A stretch of DNA of 64,000 bases, taken from assembly GCF_003008595.1 (NCBI RefSeq), contig NZ_CP027669.1, positions 2,108,001-2,172,000 on the forward strand, read 5' to 3'. The number at the start of each line of letters is the position of its first letter. The first letter of the stretch is position 1. The DNA comes from Simplicispira suum (lineage in GTDB: Bacteria; Pseudomonadota; Gammaproteobacteria; Burkholderiales; Burkholderiaceae_C). Below are positions 50,350 through 59,821 of the stretch, one piece after another. Both the position numbers and the translations under genes were made by a program. The notes below the pieces were generated by a model. The model had not been told where the DNA came from and made no database searches. It worked only from the letters and a program-made list of their open reading frames with translations.

Positions 50350-51075
50350 TCAGTGGCTGCGCATTCGGGCACGAAGGCGTGCGATGGACTGGCTGTGCAA
50401 CTGGCATACACGCGATTCGGTGACCCCGAGCACCGCTGCGATCTCCTTGAGATTCATATCTTGCTCGTAGTACATGCCCATGATGTACTGCTCGCGCTCG
50501 GGGAGCGCTTCGATGGCAACCACCAGCGCGTTGCGCAGGCGTTGGTCGCGCAACATGGCCATAGGGTCTGTGGGCGCGTCGTCGGTTTCGTGGCGTTCCA
50601 GAAAACCTTCGCCGTCTTCGCCGTCGCCTCGAGTCATGTCTTCCAGATAGACGAGCTGCGTGCCGCGAACCTTGCCAAGCAGGCTCTGGTAGTCGGACAG
50701 CGACATGTCGAGGTCCTCGGCAATTTCTGATTCTAGCGGGCTGCGTCCAAGCTTTTGCTCCAGGCGTCGAACCGCTTTCTCAATGTCTTTCTGGCTCTTG
50801 CGCGAGCTGCGAGACATCCAGTCGGCTTCACGCAGCTCATCCAGCATCGCGCCGCGGATGCGCTGGGTGGCAAAGGTTTCAAACTGCACGCCCTGCGTCG
50901 CTTCGAAGCGCGTCAAGGCTTCGGACAAACCGATCATGCCGACCTGGATCAGATCGTCAATTTCCACATTCGCGGGCAGCTTGGCGATCATGTGATGTGC
51001 CAGCCGGCGTACCAAGGGTACGTGCTGGCGCAGCAGGGCATCCCGGTCAAGCTGGCCTTTTGCGGTGTAGGTCAC
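50350..51075 (-). CDS. fliA: RNA polymerase sigma factor for flagellar operons (sigma-28)
   Basis: A 241-residue sigma-28 directing late flagellar promoters. Region 2 has L-V-R-R-L-A-H-H-M-I-A-K-L and D-D-L-I-Q-V-G-M-I-G-L; region 3 has L-E-Q-K-L-G-R-S-P-L-E-S-E-I-A; region 4 has L-P-E-R-E-Q-Y-I-M-G-M-Y-Y and L-K-E-I-A-A-V-L-G-V-T-E-S-R-V-C-Q. GTG at 51075 (V-T-Y-T-A-K-G) is preferred because related proteins begin just before Y-T-A-K-G; an in-frame TTG at 51093 would overlap flhG. Confidence 0.94.
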   Translation of the reverse strand: MTYTAKGQLDRDALLRQHVPLVRRLAHHMIAKLPANVEIDDLIQVGMIGLSEALTRFEATQGVQFETFATQRIRGAMLDELREADWMSRSSRKSQKDIEKAVRRLEQKLGRSPLESEIAEDLDMSLSDYQSLLGKVRGTQLVYLEDMTRGDGEDGEGFLERHETDDAPTDPMAMLRDQRLRNALVVAIEALPEREQYIMGMYYEQDMNLKEIAAVLGVTESRVCQLHSQSIARLRARMRSH

Positions 51076-51076
51076 G

Positions 51077-51865
51077 TCAGTGGCTCGTTGCAAGGGGCGT
51101 GGCGCGTTGCGCCTCGTTGGGAGATGGTAGCGCAGCGAACAGCCCCGAAGCGCAAAGGGTTTCCGCGTTTTCCAGCAATTCCAGTGCCAGACGCTGCAGG
51201 TCCGCAGGGCGATTGGCGTGCAGCAACAAGCTGCGCGGCGCCCGGCCTAAGTGCTTGGCCGCGCAGTCGCACAGTACGCGCAGCTGCTGTTGGGCGGCCG
51301 CGCGCTCCTCGTCACCATGCACCAAACGGGCGACGGTTCCCATCAAACCGGTGTGAAATGAAAGCAGTTTCAGCTGCTGGTAGCTGTTGATGACGGCCTT
51401 GCCATCGTCTCCAAGCAAGACCAGTGGTGATGCGCTGGAGCCTTCCAAGAGCGGCGATGCCAGCATGGCCATGGGCGCATACAGCAAAACTACGGCGTAG
51501 CGCCGCAGCAGGGGTTGCAGCGCCAGCAAGGCTTGCGGCGCGCCAGCGCGTCTGCTGGCAAGTTCGGCCAATCCACGCGCCGCAGGCAGCACGGCCAGCG
51601 AATCAGCGCCCGGTAGCTGGGCCGGAGGTTCAATCCACAATGTGTCGTCCAGCAGCTCCAGCAGTCCGGGGGCTTCGCTCGTCTCGCGCTCCGAGCCGTC
51701 CAGCACCACAGTGGGATAACCCAGCGCTTGCAGATGGGTGCAGATATCCCAGAGCACTTGCAGGCCCATTCCGCCGGGCGTGCCCGCCACGGGAATCAGG
51801 CGCAAGCCGTCTTGTGGCGTGCGGCCGTAGAGGCTGGTGCCCTGGTGCAAACCGAATTCAAGCAT
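51077..51865 (-). CDS. flhG: FlhG/FleN-like protein without Walker A lysines
   Basis: A 262-residue MinD-like protein in the flhG position between flhF and fliA. Beta strands and D-x-S/E layout resemble a ParA/MinD fold (L-I-P-V-A-G-T-P-G-G-M-G-L; T-V-V-L-D-G-S-E). The deviant Walker A K-G-G-x-G-K-[ST] is absent: residues 27-36 read A-G-T-P-G-G-M-G-L-Q with neither lysine. FlhG normally limits flagellar number via ATP-dependent dimers and stimulates the FlhF GTPase. This form probably cannot hydrolyse ATP and may keep only the FlhF-activating role. It overlaps flhF by 8 bp. Confidence 0.7.
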   Translation of the reverse strand: MLEFGLHQGTSLYGRTPQDGLRLIPVAGTPGGMGLQVLWDICTHLQALGYPTVVLDGSERETSEAPGLLELLDDTLWIEPPAQLPGADSLAVLPAARGLAELASRRAGAPQALLALQPLLRRYAVVLLYAPMAMLASPLLEGSSASPLVLLGDDGKAVINSYQQLKLLSFHTGLMGTVARLVHGDEERAAAQQQLRVLCDCAAKHLGRAPRSLLLHANRPADLQRLALELLENAETLCASGLFAALPSPNEAQRATPLATSH

Positions 51866-53321
51866 CGATCAGTCCTCGGCTGCGTGGCTGCTCGGCATTG
51901 TGAGAAAAGAAAAAATTCAGCTCGGTGCTCTTGGGATCGAAGGCCGAACGAGCGAGCGAGCGCATCGACGTTGCGACGAGCGCATGGGCGTCGGCGGCTT
52001 CCCAGTCTTCCGGTACGCGCTGTCCGTTGGTGACGCCGCGCAGCAGCAGTTGGTGGCGAATCAATGCGTCGATGGCCGGGCCGAGCTTCACGGCTTCGTC
52101 CACCTTGGTGAGAATGGCTTGCTGTGCGCCCGAGGTCTTGAAGGCCATCAAGGTGTCTTCCAATGTGTCGCCATGGCTGCCTGCGTTAAGTACCAGCAGC
52201 CGCTGCACTTCGGGCAGATCAAGCACATCCAGCATGTCGCGCCGACGTGGATCGCGCGGCGCCACGCCTGTGGTGTCAATCAACACCATCTTCTTGCTGC
52301 TGAGCAGGCCCAGAAGATCCTGCAGCGCTGCTTGATCGTGCGCAAGATGGGCGACGATGCCCAGCATGCGGCCGTAGCTGCGCAACTGCTCGTGCGCGCC
52401 GACGCGGTAAGTATCCAGCGTGATCAGACCAACGCTGGCAGGACCATGAATGCGCGCGCACAGCGCCGCGAGCTTCGCGGTGGTGGTGGTTTTTCCCACG
52501 CCGGTGGACCCAACCAGCGCATAGGTGCCGCCTTGCTCGTACAAGGGCTCGACGCTGGCGTCGGTCTTGACGTTGCGCTCCAGTACTTCCATCAGCCAAT
52601 GCACCGATTCGGCCGCGCCAAGCTCTTCGGGAAGCCGCTCCAGAATCGTGCGCGCCAGCGCGGGCGAATAGCCGGCCCGGATCATCTTGAGCATCAGGTT
52701 GGACTGAATCGGGTTCTGGCGCGCCTGTCCCCACCAGGACAAGGTGTTGAAGCGGTCCTCGATGAGGTCTTTCATGGCCTGCAGTTCGTGCATCACGCCG
52801 TCCTGATTTGACAGCTTCGGTGACTGCATCGCCACAGGCGGTTCGTGGCGTGAGCGCGCTGCGGGTTGGGGCGCTGCCTTGGTGAGCGGATTGTGGCGGG
52901 GCATGGGGGCTGCGGCGGCGCGCTGGATGGGTGACGTCTCCGGCATGCGGGCAGCTCGATCTGTCTGGTGCGTTTGCGCTTCGCCCAATGCTTCGTGGCG
53001 ACGACGCAGCATGCGCTCGCGCACATAGTCCTGGAAGGACAGTGTGCTCATGGCCAATGCTTCGGTGTCCTGTTGCACCGGGTTGCTGGCTGCTCGCGCG
53101 CTGCCCGATTCGCGTGGTGCGCTTTTTGCCACCGGGCGCTCCTGCACTGGGGCGCTCTCCACTTCGTCCAGCGCATTGAGTGTTTCTTCCGCCGTCGCCA
53201 CCACTTCCACGCCGTTGGGGGTGGGTCGGTTGGACAGGATCAGCGTGCCATCGCCAAAGGCCATGCGGGCCTTGGCCAGCGCCTCGCGGGCCGTGGGCGC
53301 ATGGAAGCGTTTGATGTTCAT
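51858..53321 (-). CDS. flhF: Flagellar biosynthesis GTPase FlhF
   Basis: A 487-residue SRP-family GTPase that marks the site of flagellar assembly. The N-terminal B domain is long and Pro/Ala-rich (residues 55-170), then the N domain and the G domain with P-loop G-S-T-G-V-G-K-T-T-T-T at 271-281, D-T-Y-R-V-G-A-H-E-Q-L and V-L-I-D-T-T-G. Its ATG overlaps the flhA stop (ATGA). Confidence 0.93.
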   Translation of the reverse strand: MNIKRFHAPTAREALAKARMAFGDGTLILSNRPTPNGVEVVATAEETLNALDEVESAPVQERPVAKSAPRESGSARAASNPVQQDTEALAMSTLSFQDYVRERMLRRRHEALGEAQTHQTDRAARMPETSPIQRAAAAPMPRHNPLTKAAPQPAARSRHEPPVAMQSPKLSNQDGVMHELQAMKDLIEDRFNTLSWWGQARQNPIQSNLMLKMIRAGYSPALARTILERLPEELGAAESVHWLMEVLERNVKTDASVEPLYEQGGTYALVGSTGVGKTTTTAKLAALCARIHGPASVGLITLDTYRVGAHEQLRSYGRMLGIVAHLAHDQAALQDLLGLLSSKKMVLIDTTGVAPRDPRRRDMLDVLDLPEVQRLLVLNAGSHGDTLEDTLMAFKTSGAQQAILTKVDEAVKLGPAIDALIRHQLLLRGVTNGQRVPEDWEAADAHALVATSMRSLARSAFDPKSTELNFFFSHNAEQPRSRGLIDA

Positions 53322-55399
53322 GCCGTTGCTCCTTTGAGGATGGGGCCAATGCGTATCGTGTGGGTTTCAGGAATCTCGCTGTGCGCCAGCACTTGCAGGC
53401 GCGGCGCCACGCGACGCACCAGGCGGGAAATGGCGCCGCGAATGGCGTCGGGCACCAGCAGGCAGGCGGGCAGCCCCATCTCTTCCTGGCGCAGCGCCAC
53501 TTCTGCAGCTTTCTGCGTGAGGATGTCAGCAACGCCGGGGTCCAGCGAGGGACCGCTGGCGTTGCCCAGGGCTTGCACCAGCAGGCGCTCGAGGCCGGGC
53601 TCGATGGCGATCACATTGAGTTCTCGCGTTGGGCCGTAAATCTGCTGCACGATGGCCGGCGACAAGGCCACGCGAACGCGCCGTGCCAGTTCCACCGGAT
53701 CGGTGATGGCGCCGCCATGCTCGGCGAGCGTCTCGATGATGGTGCGGATGTCGCGGATGTGCACGGATTCCTCCAGCAGCAGCTGCAGCACTTTCTGGAA
53801 CGTTGCAATCGACACCATTTTGGGAACCACTTCCTCGATGAGTTTGGGTGCCAGCTTGGCCACATGCTCCACCAGCTGCTGCGTTTCGGTGCGACTGAGG
53901 AGCTTGGCTGCCTGGACTTGCATCAAGTGTGACAAATGCGTGGCCATCACGGTTTCCGAATCAACGACGGTAAAACCGGCCATTTGCGCCGCTTCCTTCT
54001 GCTGCTCATCAATCCAGTGCGCTGGCAAGCCGAAAGCAGGGTCGGTCGTGGGCGTGCCGATCAGCGGCGTGCTGATGCCGCCAGGGTTGATGGCCAGATG
54101 CATGCCCGGAAAGGCTTCGCCTTCGCCCACCATCACGCCGCGCAGGGTGATGCGGTAGCCGCTGGGCTTGAGTTCGAGGTTGTCGCGCACATGCACCGGC
54201 GGTGGCAAAAAGCCCACCTCCTGCGCAAACTTGCGCCGCACGCCCTTGATGCGGGTGAGCAGATCGCCTTGGCGCGTTTTGTCTACAAGTGCAATCAGGC
54301 GGTAGCCAAGTTCCAGACCGAGCAGGTCCACCGGCTGCAGATCGTCCCAGGTGGCTTCGCCATCGCCGACAGGTGCAGGAGCTTCCTCGACGGGTGGAGG
54401 CACTTTGGCGCGCTGCAGCATGAGCCAGGACAGATAGCCAAGACCTGCGCCAATGGTCAGAAACACCATGTGCGGCATTCCCGGAATCACACCGAGCAGC
54501 ACCAGAATGGCCGAGGTGATACCGAGAACCTTGGGCGACATGAACAGCTGTTGCACGATCTGTTGGCCCATATCGGAGTCTTTGCCGACACGCGAAATCA
54601 CCATGGCAGCAGCAACAGAGATCAAGAGACCCGGAATCTGCGCCACCAGTGCATCACCCACGGCCATCAGGATGTAGGTGTCTGCTGCCTTGCTGGCGGA
54701 CAAGCCATGCTGCAGCATGCCGATGGCAAAGCCGCCGACGATGTTGATCAGCAAGATCAGAATGCCGGCAACAGCGTCGCCGCGCACGAACTTGGAGGCG
54801 CCGTCCATGGATCCAAAGAAGTTGGCTTCCTCCGCTACCTCGGCACGCCGGCGCTTGGCTTCCGTCTCGTCAATCAGGCCCGCATTCAAGTCGGCATCCA
54901 CCGCCATCTGCTTGCCTGGCATGGCGTCCAGGGTGAAGCGCGCCGATACCTCGGCGATGCGCTCGGCGCCTTTGGTGATCACTATGAAGTTGATCACCAC
55001 CAGGATGGCGAAAACGATGAGTCCCACGGCAAAGTTGCCGCCGATCAGGAAGTGACCGAAAGCCTCAATCACTGCGCCGGCTGCTCCTGGGCCGGTGTGG
55101 CCCTCGAGCAGCACCACGCGGGTGGAGGCCACATTGAGTGAAAGGCGCATCAGCGTGGTCAGGAGCAGCACCGAAGGGAAGGCCGCAAAGTCGAGCGGCT
55201 TGAGCATGTAGGCCGCCACCATCATCACCATCAGCGCCACGGCGATATTGAGGGTAAAGAATGTGTCGAGCAGCCAGGACGGAATCGGCAGCACCATCAG
55301 TGCCAGGATCGCCACCACCAGCAGCGGTGCCGACAGGCCCGGTGCCCCTGCGAGGCGACTGCCTGCCCATTGTTGGGCGGATTTCATGGAGGCGTTCAT
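53318..55399 (-). CDS. flhA: Flagellar export gate protein FlhA
   Basis: A 693-residue export gate subunit. Eight hydrophobic segments lie in residues 20-320, with the conserved cytoplasmic loop F-V-R-G-D-A-V-A-G and A-R-F-T-L-D-A-M-P-G-K-Q-M-A-V-D. The large cytoplasmic domain carries Q-L-V-E-H-V-A-K-L-A-P-K-L-I-E-E-V-V-P and binds chaperone-substrate complexes. It overlaps flhB by four bases. Confidence 0.95.
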   Translation of the reverse strand: MNASMKSAQQWAGSRLAGAPGLSAPLLVVAILALMVLPIPSWLLDTFFTLNIAVALMVMMVAAYMLKPLDFAAFPSVLLLTTLMRLSLNVASTRVVLLEGHTGPGAAGAVIEAFGHFLIGGNFAVGLIVFAILVVINFIVITKGAERIAEVSARFTLDAMPGKQMAVDADLNAGLIDETEAKRRRAEVAEEANFFGSMDGASKFVRGDAVAGILILLINIVGGFAIGMLQHGLSASKAADTYILMAVGDALVAQIPGLLISVAAAMVISRVGKDSDMGQQIVQQLFMSPKVLGITSAILVLLGVIPGMPHMVFLTIGAGLGYLSWLMLQRAKVPPPVEEAPAPVGDGEATWDDLQPVDLLGLELGYRLIALVDKTRQGDLLTRIKGVRRKFAQEVGFLPPPVHVRDNLELKPSGYRITLRGVMVGEGEAFPGMHLAINPGGISTPLIGTPTTDPAFGLPAHWIDEQQKEAAQMAGFTVVDSETVMATHLSHLMQVQAAKLLSRTETQQLVEHVAKLAPKLIEEVVPKMVSIATFQKVLQLLLEESVHIRDIRTIIETLAEHGGAITDPVELARRVRVALSPAIVQQIYGPTRELNVIAIEPGLERLLVQALGNASGPSLDPGVADILTQKAAEVALRQEEMGLPACLLVPDAIRGAISRLVRRVAPRLQVLAHSEIPETHTIRIGPILKGATA

Positions 55400-56547
55400 G
55401 CGGGCTCACCTTGCTGCGTTGCGCGGGTCAGGGGGTCGAGTTCGGGTGGAACAAAGGGCTCGGGAACTTCGCCGGGCATCGGGCCTTCGCCGCGCAGCGC
55501 GGCCTTGAGGCGGTAGACATAGGCCAGCACCTGGGCCACCGCCGTGTACAGCGTGGCCGGGATCGGACGGTCAAGCTCGGCGTTGGCATACAAGGCGCGC
55601 GCCAGCATGGGCGACTGCAGCACCGGAACCGCATGGTTCTTGGCCAGATCGCGGATGCGCATGGCGATCAGATCGGTACCTTTGGCAATCACCTGGGGTG
55701 CTGCCATGCCTTCTTCGTATTTCAGCGCCACGGCATAGTGCGTCGGGTTCATCACGACGAAGTCGGCATTGGGAACGGCCGAGACGCTTGCGCGGTCGGC
55801 GATCTCGCGCTGGCGCTGGCGCATGCGGCCCTTGATTTCTGGGTTGCCGTCGGACTCTTTGTGCTCCTGCTTGACTTCCTGGTGCGACATCTTGAGGCGC
55901 TGGCGAAAGAAGACCGATTGCAGCGGCACATCCACCAAGGCCGCCAGGAAAACCACCAGCAGCAACAAGGCCATTCCCTCGGTCATCCAGTCGGCCACGT
56001 GCGAAATGGCCGAGGGGGAGGGTTGCAGAATGAGCGTCGCCATGTCGTCGATGCTGTTGCCAAGGTACTTCCACGCCACGGTCGCCAGGATCCCCGTCAT
56101 GAGAATCATCTTGGCGACATTGGCCATCTGCTGCTTGGAAAACAGATTTGCCGCGCCCTTGAGCGGGTTGAGGCGGGTGAAATCCGGGGTGATCGGCTTG
56201 GCGCTGAACACCCAGCCACCAGCGCCAACGGCACTGAGCAGCGCGGCGGCGCCAGTCAGTATGGCGAAAAAGGCGCTGGCAATCAGCCCCGTTCCAGCCA
56301 TGGTTTCCAGGCGCGCAATCATCGATGCGGGCGACTTCATGGTGCTGGCATCAAAGGCCAGTTGCCGCGCCATATCGAGACGGAGATGGTCAATCAGCCG
56401 TGGTGCAAAGATCAACAACACCATGGCACCAGCACCCAGAATTGCCAGATGCGAGAGATCGCGCGAGCGGGCAGCCTGCCCGTCGGTACGGGCCTTTTGC
56501 AGCTTGCGCTCAGTGGCGGGGAGGTTGCGGTCCTGGCTCGATTCCAT
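55396..56547 (-). CDS. flhB: Flagellar export switch protein FlhB
   Basis: A 383-residue membrane protein with four helices and a cytoplasmic tail. The autocleavage site N-P-T-H is at residues 267-270 and drives the switch from rod/hook to filament export. The N-terminal E-x-x-T-E-[RK]-K-L-x-K-A-R block is present. First gene of the flhB-flhA-flhF-flhG-fliA operon, which is joined by overlaps or very short gaps. Confidence 0.95.
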   Translation of the reverse strand: MESSQDRNLPATERKLQKARTDGQAARSRDLSHLAILGAGAMVLLIFAPRLIDHLRLDMARQLAFDASTMKSPASMIARLETMAGTGLIASAFFAILTGAAALLSAVGAGGWVFSAKPITPDFTRLNPLKGAANLFSKQQMANVAKMILMTGILATVAWKYLGNSIDDMATLILQPSPSAISHVADWMTEGMALLLLVVFLAALVDVPLQSVFFRQRLKMSHQEVKQEHKESDGNPEIKGRMRQRQREIADRASVSAVPNADFVVMNPTHYAVALKYEEGMAAPQVIAKGTDLIAMRIRDLAKNHAVPVLQSPMLARALYANAELDRPIPATLYTAVAQVLAYVYRLKAALRGEGPMPGEVPEPFVPPELDPLTRATQQGEPA

Positions 56548-56903
56548 GATGGCGTGACGGGTGGTGTCAGGCCATTGTCGTGAGCCACGCTGGAATCTAA
56601 AGCGCGATAAGCGGGCCGGACGCCCGTTTGATTAGAGACTGTTCACGGTCTTTTTATGGAGCCCGTTGCTCCGCCCAGGGGGTGGTTGCAAGGCGCAAAC
56701 CGCAGACGGGCAGGTGGCCCGGCGGGAATTTGCAACGCCGCAGGCGCCGCCTGGGTGGGGCAACCCTCTAGGCAGGGCAGCGAAACGCCACTACTTCAGC
56801 GTTGCCCGCCTTGTCCAGGCCGTTCAGCATGGCCTGCGGCGTGCGCCTTGATTGCGGCGCTTTGCTGCCTTGCGGGCACCACGAAAAGAGCACGAACAGG
56901 CGC
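56548..56903. other. 356-bp intergenic region, structured, origin unclear
   Basis: There is no confident gene between cheZ and flhB. From about 56640 to 56770 the sequence is rich in dyads: GGAGCCCGTTGCTCC, CGGGCAGGTGGCCCG, and related CCGCCCAGGGGGTGG and CCGCCTGGGTGGGG blocks. From 56775 to 56903 there are weak open frames on both strands (for example GTG near 56890 on the minus strand to TAG at 56768) with no recognised family. A further repeat type or a gene remnant is possible. Confidence 0.4.
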
Positions 56904-57533
56904 TTAAAAACCGAGGCTGGCCAGAAGATCGTCCACTTGTGATTGGTCGGTAACCACGTCGGAGGTGGGCTCCGGGCTGACGACTGGTCCCGAAAGATGG
57001 TGGCTGACGGGTTCGGGCACGGCCACCACTGCGTTGGGTGGAGCGGTCTGAATGACCAAGTGGACCAGCTGCTCCTCAATGGTGGCGGCAAGGGCCACGA
57101 CGCGCGCGATCACCTGGCCCGTGAGATCGTGAAAATCCTGCGCCATCATGATTTCGGTCAGGTGTTCATCTGCCGTTTGGGTGACGCGCGAGACATCGTC
57201 CAGAAAATTCATGATCGCGCCGGTGGCCACGGCGGCGACCGGATCGCGCACCAGCGCCTGGCGCATGCGCATGGCTTCCGCAGAAAGATGGTCGTGTTGC
57301 AGTTTGGCCTGCTCGACACGGGTGAGCACTTTTTCCGCCGCTTCGCCCGTGAGCCGCGCAATGTAGGACAGGCGGCTTTGTGCGTCGGGCAACTCCCCCA
57401 TGGTGTTGCGCAATTGGTCTGCGTAACCCAGTTCGCTGAGCGAGTCGTGCAGCTGTCGTGTGAGCAAGCCGATCTTTTGGTGCACATCGAGATCGGACGG
57501 CGGGGCGGGGTGGTGAGCGATTGGGTCTTCCAT
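56904..57533 (-). CDS. cheZ: Protein phosphatase CheZ
   Basis: A 209-residue phosphatase that dephosphorylates CheY-P. A long helical hairpin (residues 60-155) carries the catalytic D-x-x-x-Q motif D136-L-T-G-Q140. The last residues S-Q-V-D-D-L-L-A-S-L-G-F form the CheY-binding tail. It lies 6 bp after cheY. Confidence 0.93.
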   Translation of the reverse strand: MEDPIAHHPAPPSDLDVHQKIGLLTRQLHDSLSELGYADQLRNTMGELPDAQSRLSYIARLTGEAAEKVLTRVEQAKLQHDHLSAEAMRMRQALVRDPVAAVATGAIMNFLDDVSRVTQTADEHLTEIMMAQDFHDLTGQVIARVVALAATIEEQLVHLVIQTAPPNAVVAVPEPVSHHLSGPVVSPEPTSDVVTDQSQVDDLLASLGF

Positions 57534-57539
57534 GGCAGT

Positions 57540-57926
57540 CTACAGTCCCGCCTTTTTGATGATCAAAGTCACCTTTTCTTCCAGTGTGGCTTTGGTAAAC
57601 GGCTTGACGATGTAGCCGGCCGCACCGCCTTGTGCGGCTGCCACGATGTCTTCCTTGCGCGCTTCCGCCGTCACCATCAGCACCGGAAGGTGCTTGAGTT
57701 TTTCGTCGGCCTTGATCTCAGCCAGCAACTGAAAGCCGTTCATGTTGGGCATGTTGATGTCGGTGACGACAAAGTCGAACTTGCTGTTGCGCAGCTTGTG
57801 CATCGCCGCGACGCCATCCTCGGCTTCGTCGGCTTCGGCAAATCCGCTCTCCTTGAGCAAATTGCGGACGATGCGCCGCATCGTGGAAAAGTCGTCAACA
57901 ATCAAAAAGCGAAGGGCATTGGACAC
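57540..57926 (-). CDS. cheY: Chemotaxis response regulator CheY
   Basis: A 128-residue single receiver domain. The acidic pair is Asp11/Asp12 (V-D-D-F-S-T), phospho-acceptor Asp56 (V-V-T-D-I-N-M-P), conserved Thr in V-T-A-E and Lys108 in V-K-P-F. Phosphorylated CheY binds the motor switch. It follows motB by 32 bp; no cheA kinase gene is in the window. Confidence 0.95.
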   Translation of the reverse strand: MSNALRFLIVDDFSTMRRIVRNLLKESGFAEADEAEDGVAAMHKLRNSKFDFVVTDINMPNMNGFQLLAEIKADEKLKHLPVLMVTAEARKEDIVAAAQGGAAGYIVKPFTKATLEEKVTLIIKKAGL

Positions 57927-57958
57927 GTGAGACCCTTTCGGTCGGAAATTGCAAAGTA

Positions 57959-58948
57959 CTAGCGCCCGACATTGGAAGCAGGGGCTGCAGGGGGCTGCGG
58001 GCTCACCGCCACGGCTGCCGGGCTGGCAGGAACGCCTTTTTCCTGCGCTTGTGTATCCGATTGTGCCGCAGGCACGGTGGCGTCTCTTCCCAGCAGCCTC
58101 TCTTCGGCTTCGCGGGTGAGCACCGTAATGCTGATCCGCCGGTTCGTTGCGGCACGCGGATGCTCCGGATCGAGCAGGTCACTGGCCCCCATGCCTACCA
58201 CCCGGGCGAGCTTCGCATCGGGCATGCCGGCGGCCACCAGTTCCCGGCGCGATGCGTTCGCACGGTCAGCGGAGAGCTCCCAGTTGCTGTAGCCGCGATC
58301 ACCATTGCCGTAGGGCGTGGCGTCTGTATGGCCGGCCAGACTGATGCGGTTTTGCACGCCGCCCAGCGCTGCGCCGATCTCGCGCAGGATTTCGCGCATG
58401 TAGGGCTTCACCAAAGCGCTGCCGCTGTCAAACATGGGCCGGTTCTGGTCGTCGACGATCTGAATTTGCAGGCCGTCTGGCGTGACGTCAATTCGAATTT
58501 GGGAGCTAAAGTCATTGAGCCTCGGGTTGTCCGCAATGATCGCGTCCATGCGCTCGCGCAGCGACTTGATGCGCTCGGCGTCGCGTTTGGCCTGTTCGGC
58601 GCGCATTTCTTCGGCAGCGAGGCGGCGGCTGGTGTTCTTCTCCGCATCGGTGCGGCGCACCTGGCCATGCACTTTGCTCAAATCGTTGCCGCCGCCCGGA
58701 ATGACGCTGGAGCTGTTTCCTGCGCCGCTCCCCCCCGTCATGGCAACGGCCAGTGGTGAATTGAAGTAATCGGCAATGCCTTGCAATTCCCCCTTGGCCG
58801 TGGAACCCAGCAGCCACATCAGAAGAAAGAAGGCCATCATGGCCGTTACGAAGTCGGCGTAGGCGATCTTCCAGGCGCCTCCATGCACAGGGTGTTTGCC
58901 CTTGCGCACGCGCTTGACGATGATGGGCTGGAGCTTTTTTTCCGCCAT
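57959..58948 (-). CDS. motB: Flagellar stator protein MotB
   Basis: A 329-residue stator subunit. A short basic N-terminus and a single membrane helix with proton-carrying Asp32 ([10 protein letters not shown]) are followed by a plug/linker. The OmpA-like peptidoglycan-binding domain (about 165-285) has L-A-G-H-T-D-A-T-P and N-R-R-I-S-I. It follows motA by 12 bp. Confidence 0.95.
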   Translation of the reverse strand: MAEKKLQPIIVKRVRKGKHPVHGGAWKIAYADFVTAMMAFFLLMWLLGSTAKGELQGIADYFNSPLAVAMTGGSGAGNSSSVIPGGGNDLSKVHGQVRRTDAEKNTSRRLAAEEMRAEQAKRDAERIKSLRERMDAIIADNPRLNDFSSQIRIDVTPDGLQIQIVDDQNRPMFDSGSALVKPYMREILREIGAALGGVQNRISLAGHTDATPYGNGDRGYSNWELSADRANASRRELVAAGMPDAKLARVVGMGASDLLDPEHPRAATNRRISITVLTREAEERLLGRDATVPAAQSDTQAQEKGVPASPAAVAVSPQPPAAPASNVGR

Positions 58949-58960
58949 CGTGGTTCCCGG

Positions 58961-59821
58961 CTATTTCCGGCCTTTCACGTGGCTCTCAAGCTCCAGGAAT
59001 GTGGGTCGAGCGGTAGAGAACAGCACCTTGCGACCGAATTCAATGGCCGTGGCCGGGTTGTAGCCCTGCATGCTGGCCAGCAAGGTGGCCTTGATGCACA
59101 GCAGCTCCTTGGCGGCGTCGTCCATGCGCTGCTCCATCAGCCCGGCGATCGGCTCCACCGCGCCATAGGCCAGAAAGATTCCCAGAAACGTCCCCACCAG
59201 GGCCGAGGCAATCATGCCGCCCAGCACCGACGGGGGCTGCCCCACCGATCCCATGGTGTTCACCACGCCCAGGACCGCCGCCACAATACCGAAGGCAGGC
59301 AAAGCGCCCGCCAGCCGCGTCAGCGCTGCCACGGGCGCATGCGCCTCCTCGTGGTGGGTATCGATCTCGCTGTCCATCAGCGATTCGATTTCGTGCGAAT
59401 TGAGGTTGCCCGAGACCATCATGCGCAAATAGTCGGTCAGAAATTCGACCACGTGGTGGTCCGCGCCCACGGCCGGGTACTTCTTGAAAATCTCCGATTC
59501 CTGCGGCGCCTCGACGTCCTTCTCGATGGCCATCAGGCCGTCCTTGCGCGCCTTCTGCAGAATTTCGTAGAGCATGGCCATCAGCTCCATGTAGCGCGCC
59601 TTGGTGTATTTCGAGCCCTTGAACAGGCCGGGCAGCGCTCCAAAGGTGGCCTTGAGCACCTTGGGCTGGTTGGTGACGATGAACGAGCCCAGAGCGGCTC
59701 CGCCGATGGTGATCATTTCAAACGGCAGCGCCTCCAGCAGCACGCCGATGTTGCCGCCATGCACTATGAAGACGCCGAACACGCAGCCGAAGGTGATGAT
59801 GTAGCCGACGATGATGCTCAT
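58961..59821 (-). CDS. motA: Flagellar stator protein MotA
   Basis: A 286-residue proton-channel subunit with four membrane helices: I-I-V-G-Y-I-I-T-F-G-C-V near the start, and the conserved Pro-containing helices with L-P-A-F-G-I-V-A-A-V-L-G-V-V-N-T-M. MSIIVGYI at 59821 is the family start; the extended frame to 59920 has no homology. The cytoplasmic loop that contacts FliG lies at about residues 60-165. Confidence 0.95.
   Translation of the reverse strand: MSIIVGYIITFGCVFGVFIVHGGNIGVLLEALPFEMITIGGAALGSFIVTNQPKVLKATFGALPGLFKGSKYTKARYMELMAMLYEILQKARKDGLMAIEKDVEAPQESEIFKKYPAVGADHHVVEFLTDYLRMMVSGNLNSHEIESLMDSEIDTHHEEAHAPVAALTRLAGALPAFGIVAAVLGVVNTMGSVGQPPSVLGGMIASALVGTFLGIFLAYGAVEPIAGLMEQRMDDAAKELLCIKATLLASMQGYNPATAIEFGRKVLFSTARPTFLELESHVKGRK

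Noticed and set aside
57108..57150. CheZ motif reads Q-D-F-H-D-L-T-G-Q, seemingly losing a Gln
   Set aside because: The catalytic D-x-x-x-Q is the D-L-T-G-Q part, which is intact; the replaced residue is not the catalytic Gln.
133..57533. Many long open frames antisense to real genes (for example opposite glyS, flhA and flgE)
   Set aside because: They mirror the codon structure of GC-rich genes, lack ribosome binding sites and domains, and are fully overlapped by well-supported genes.
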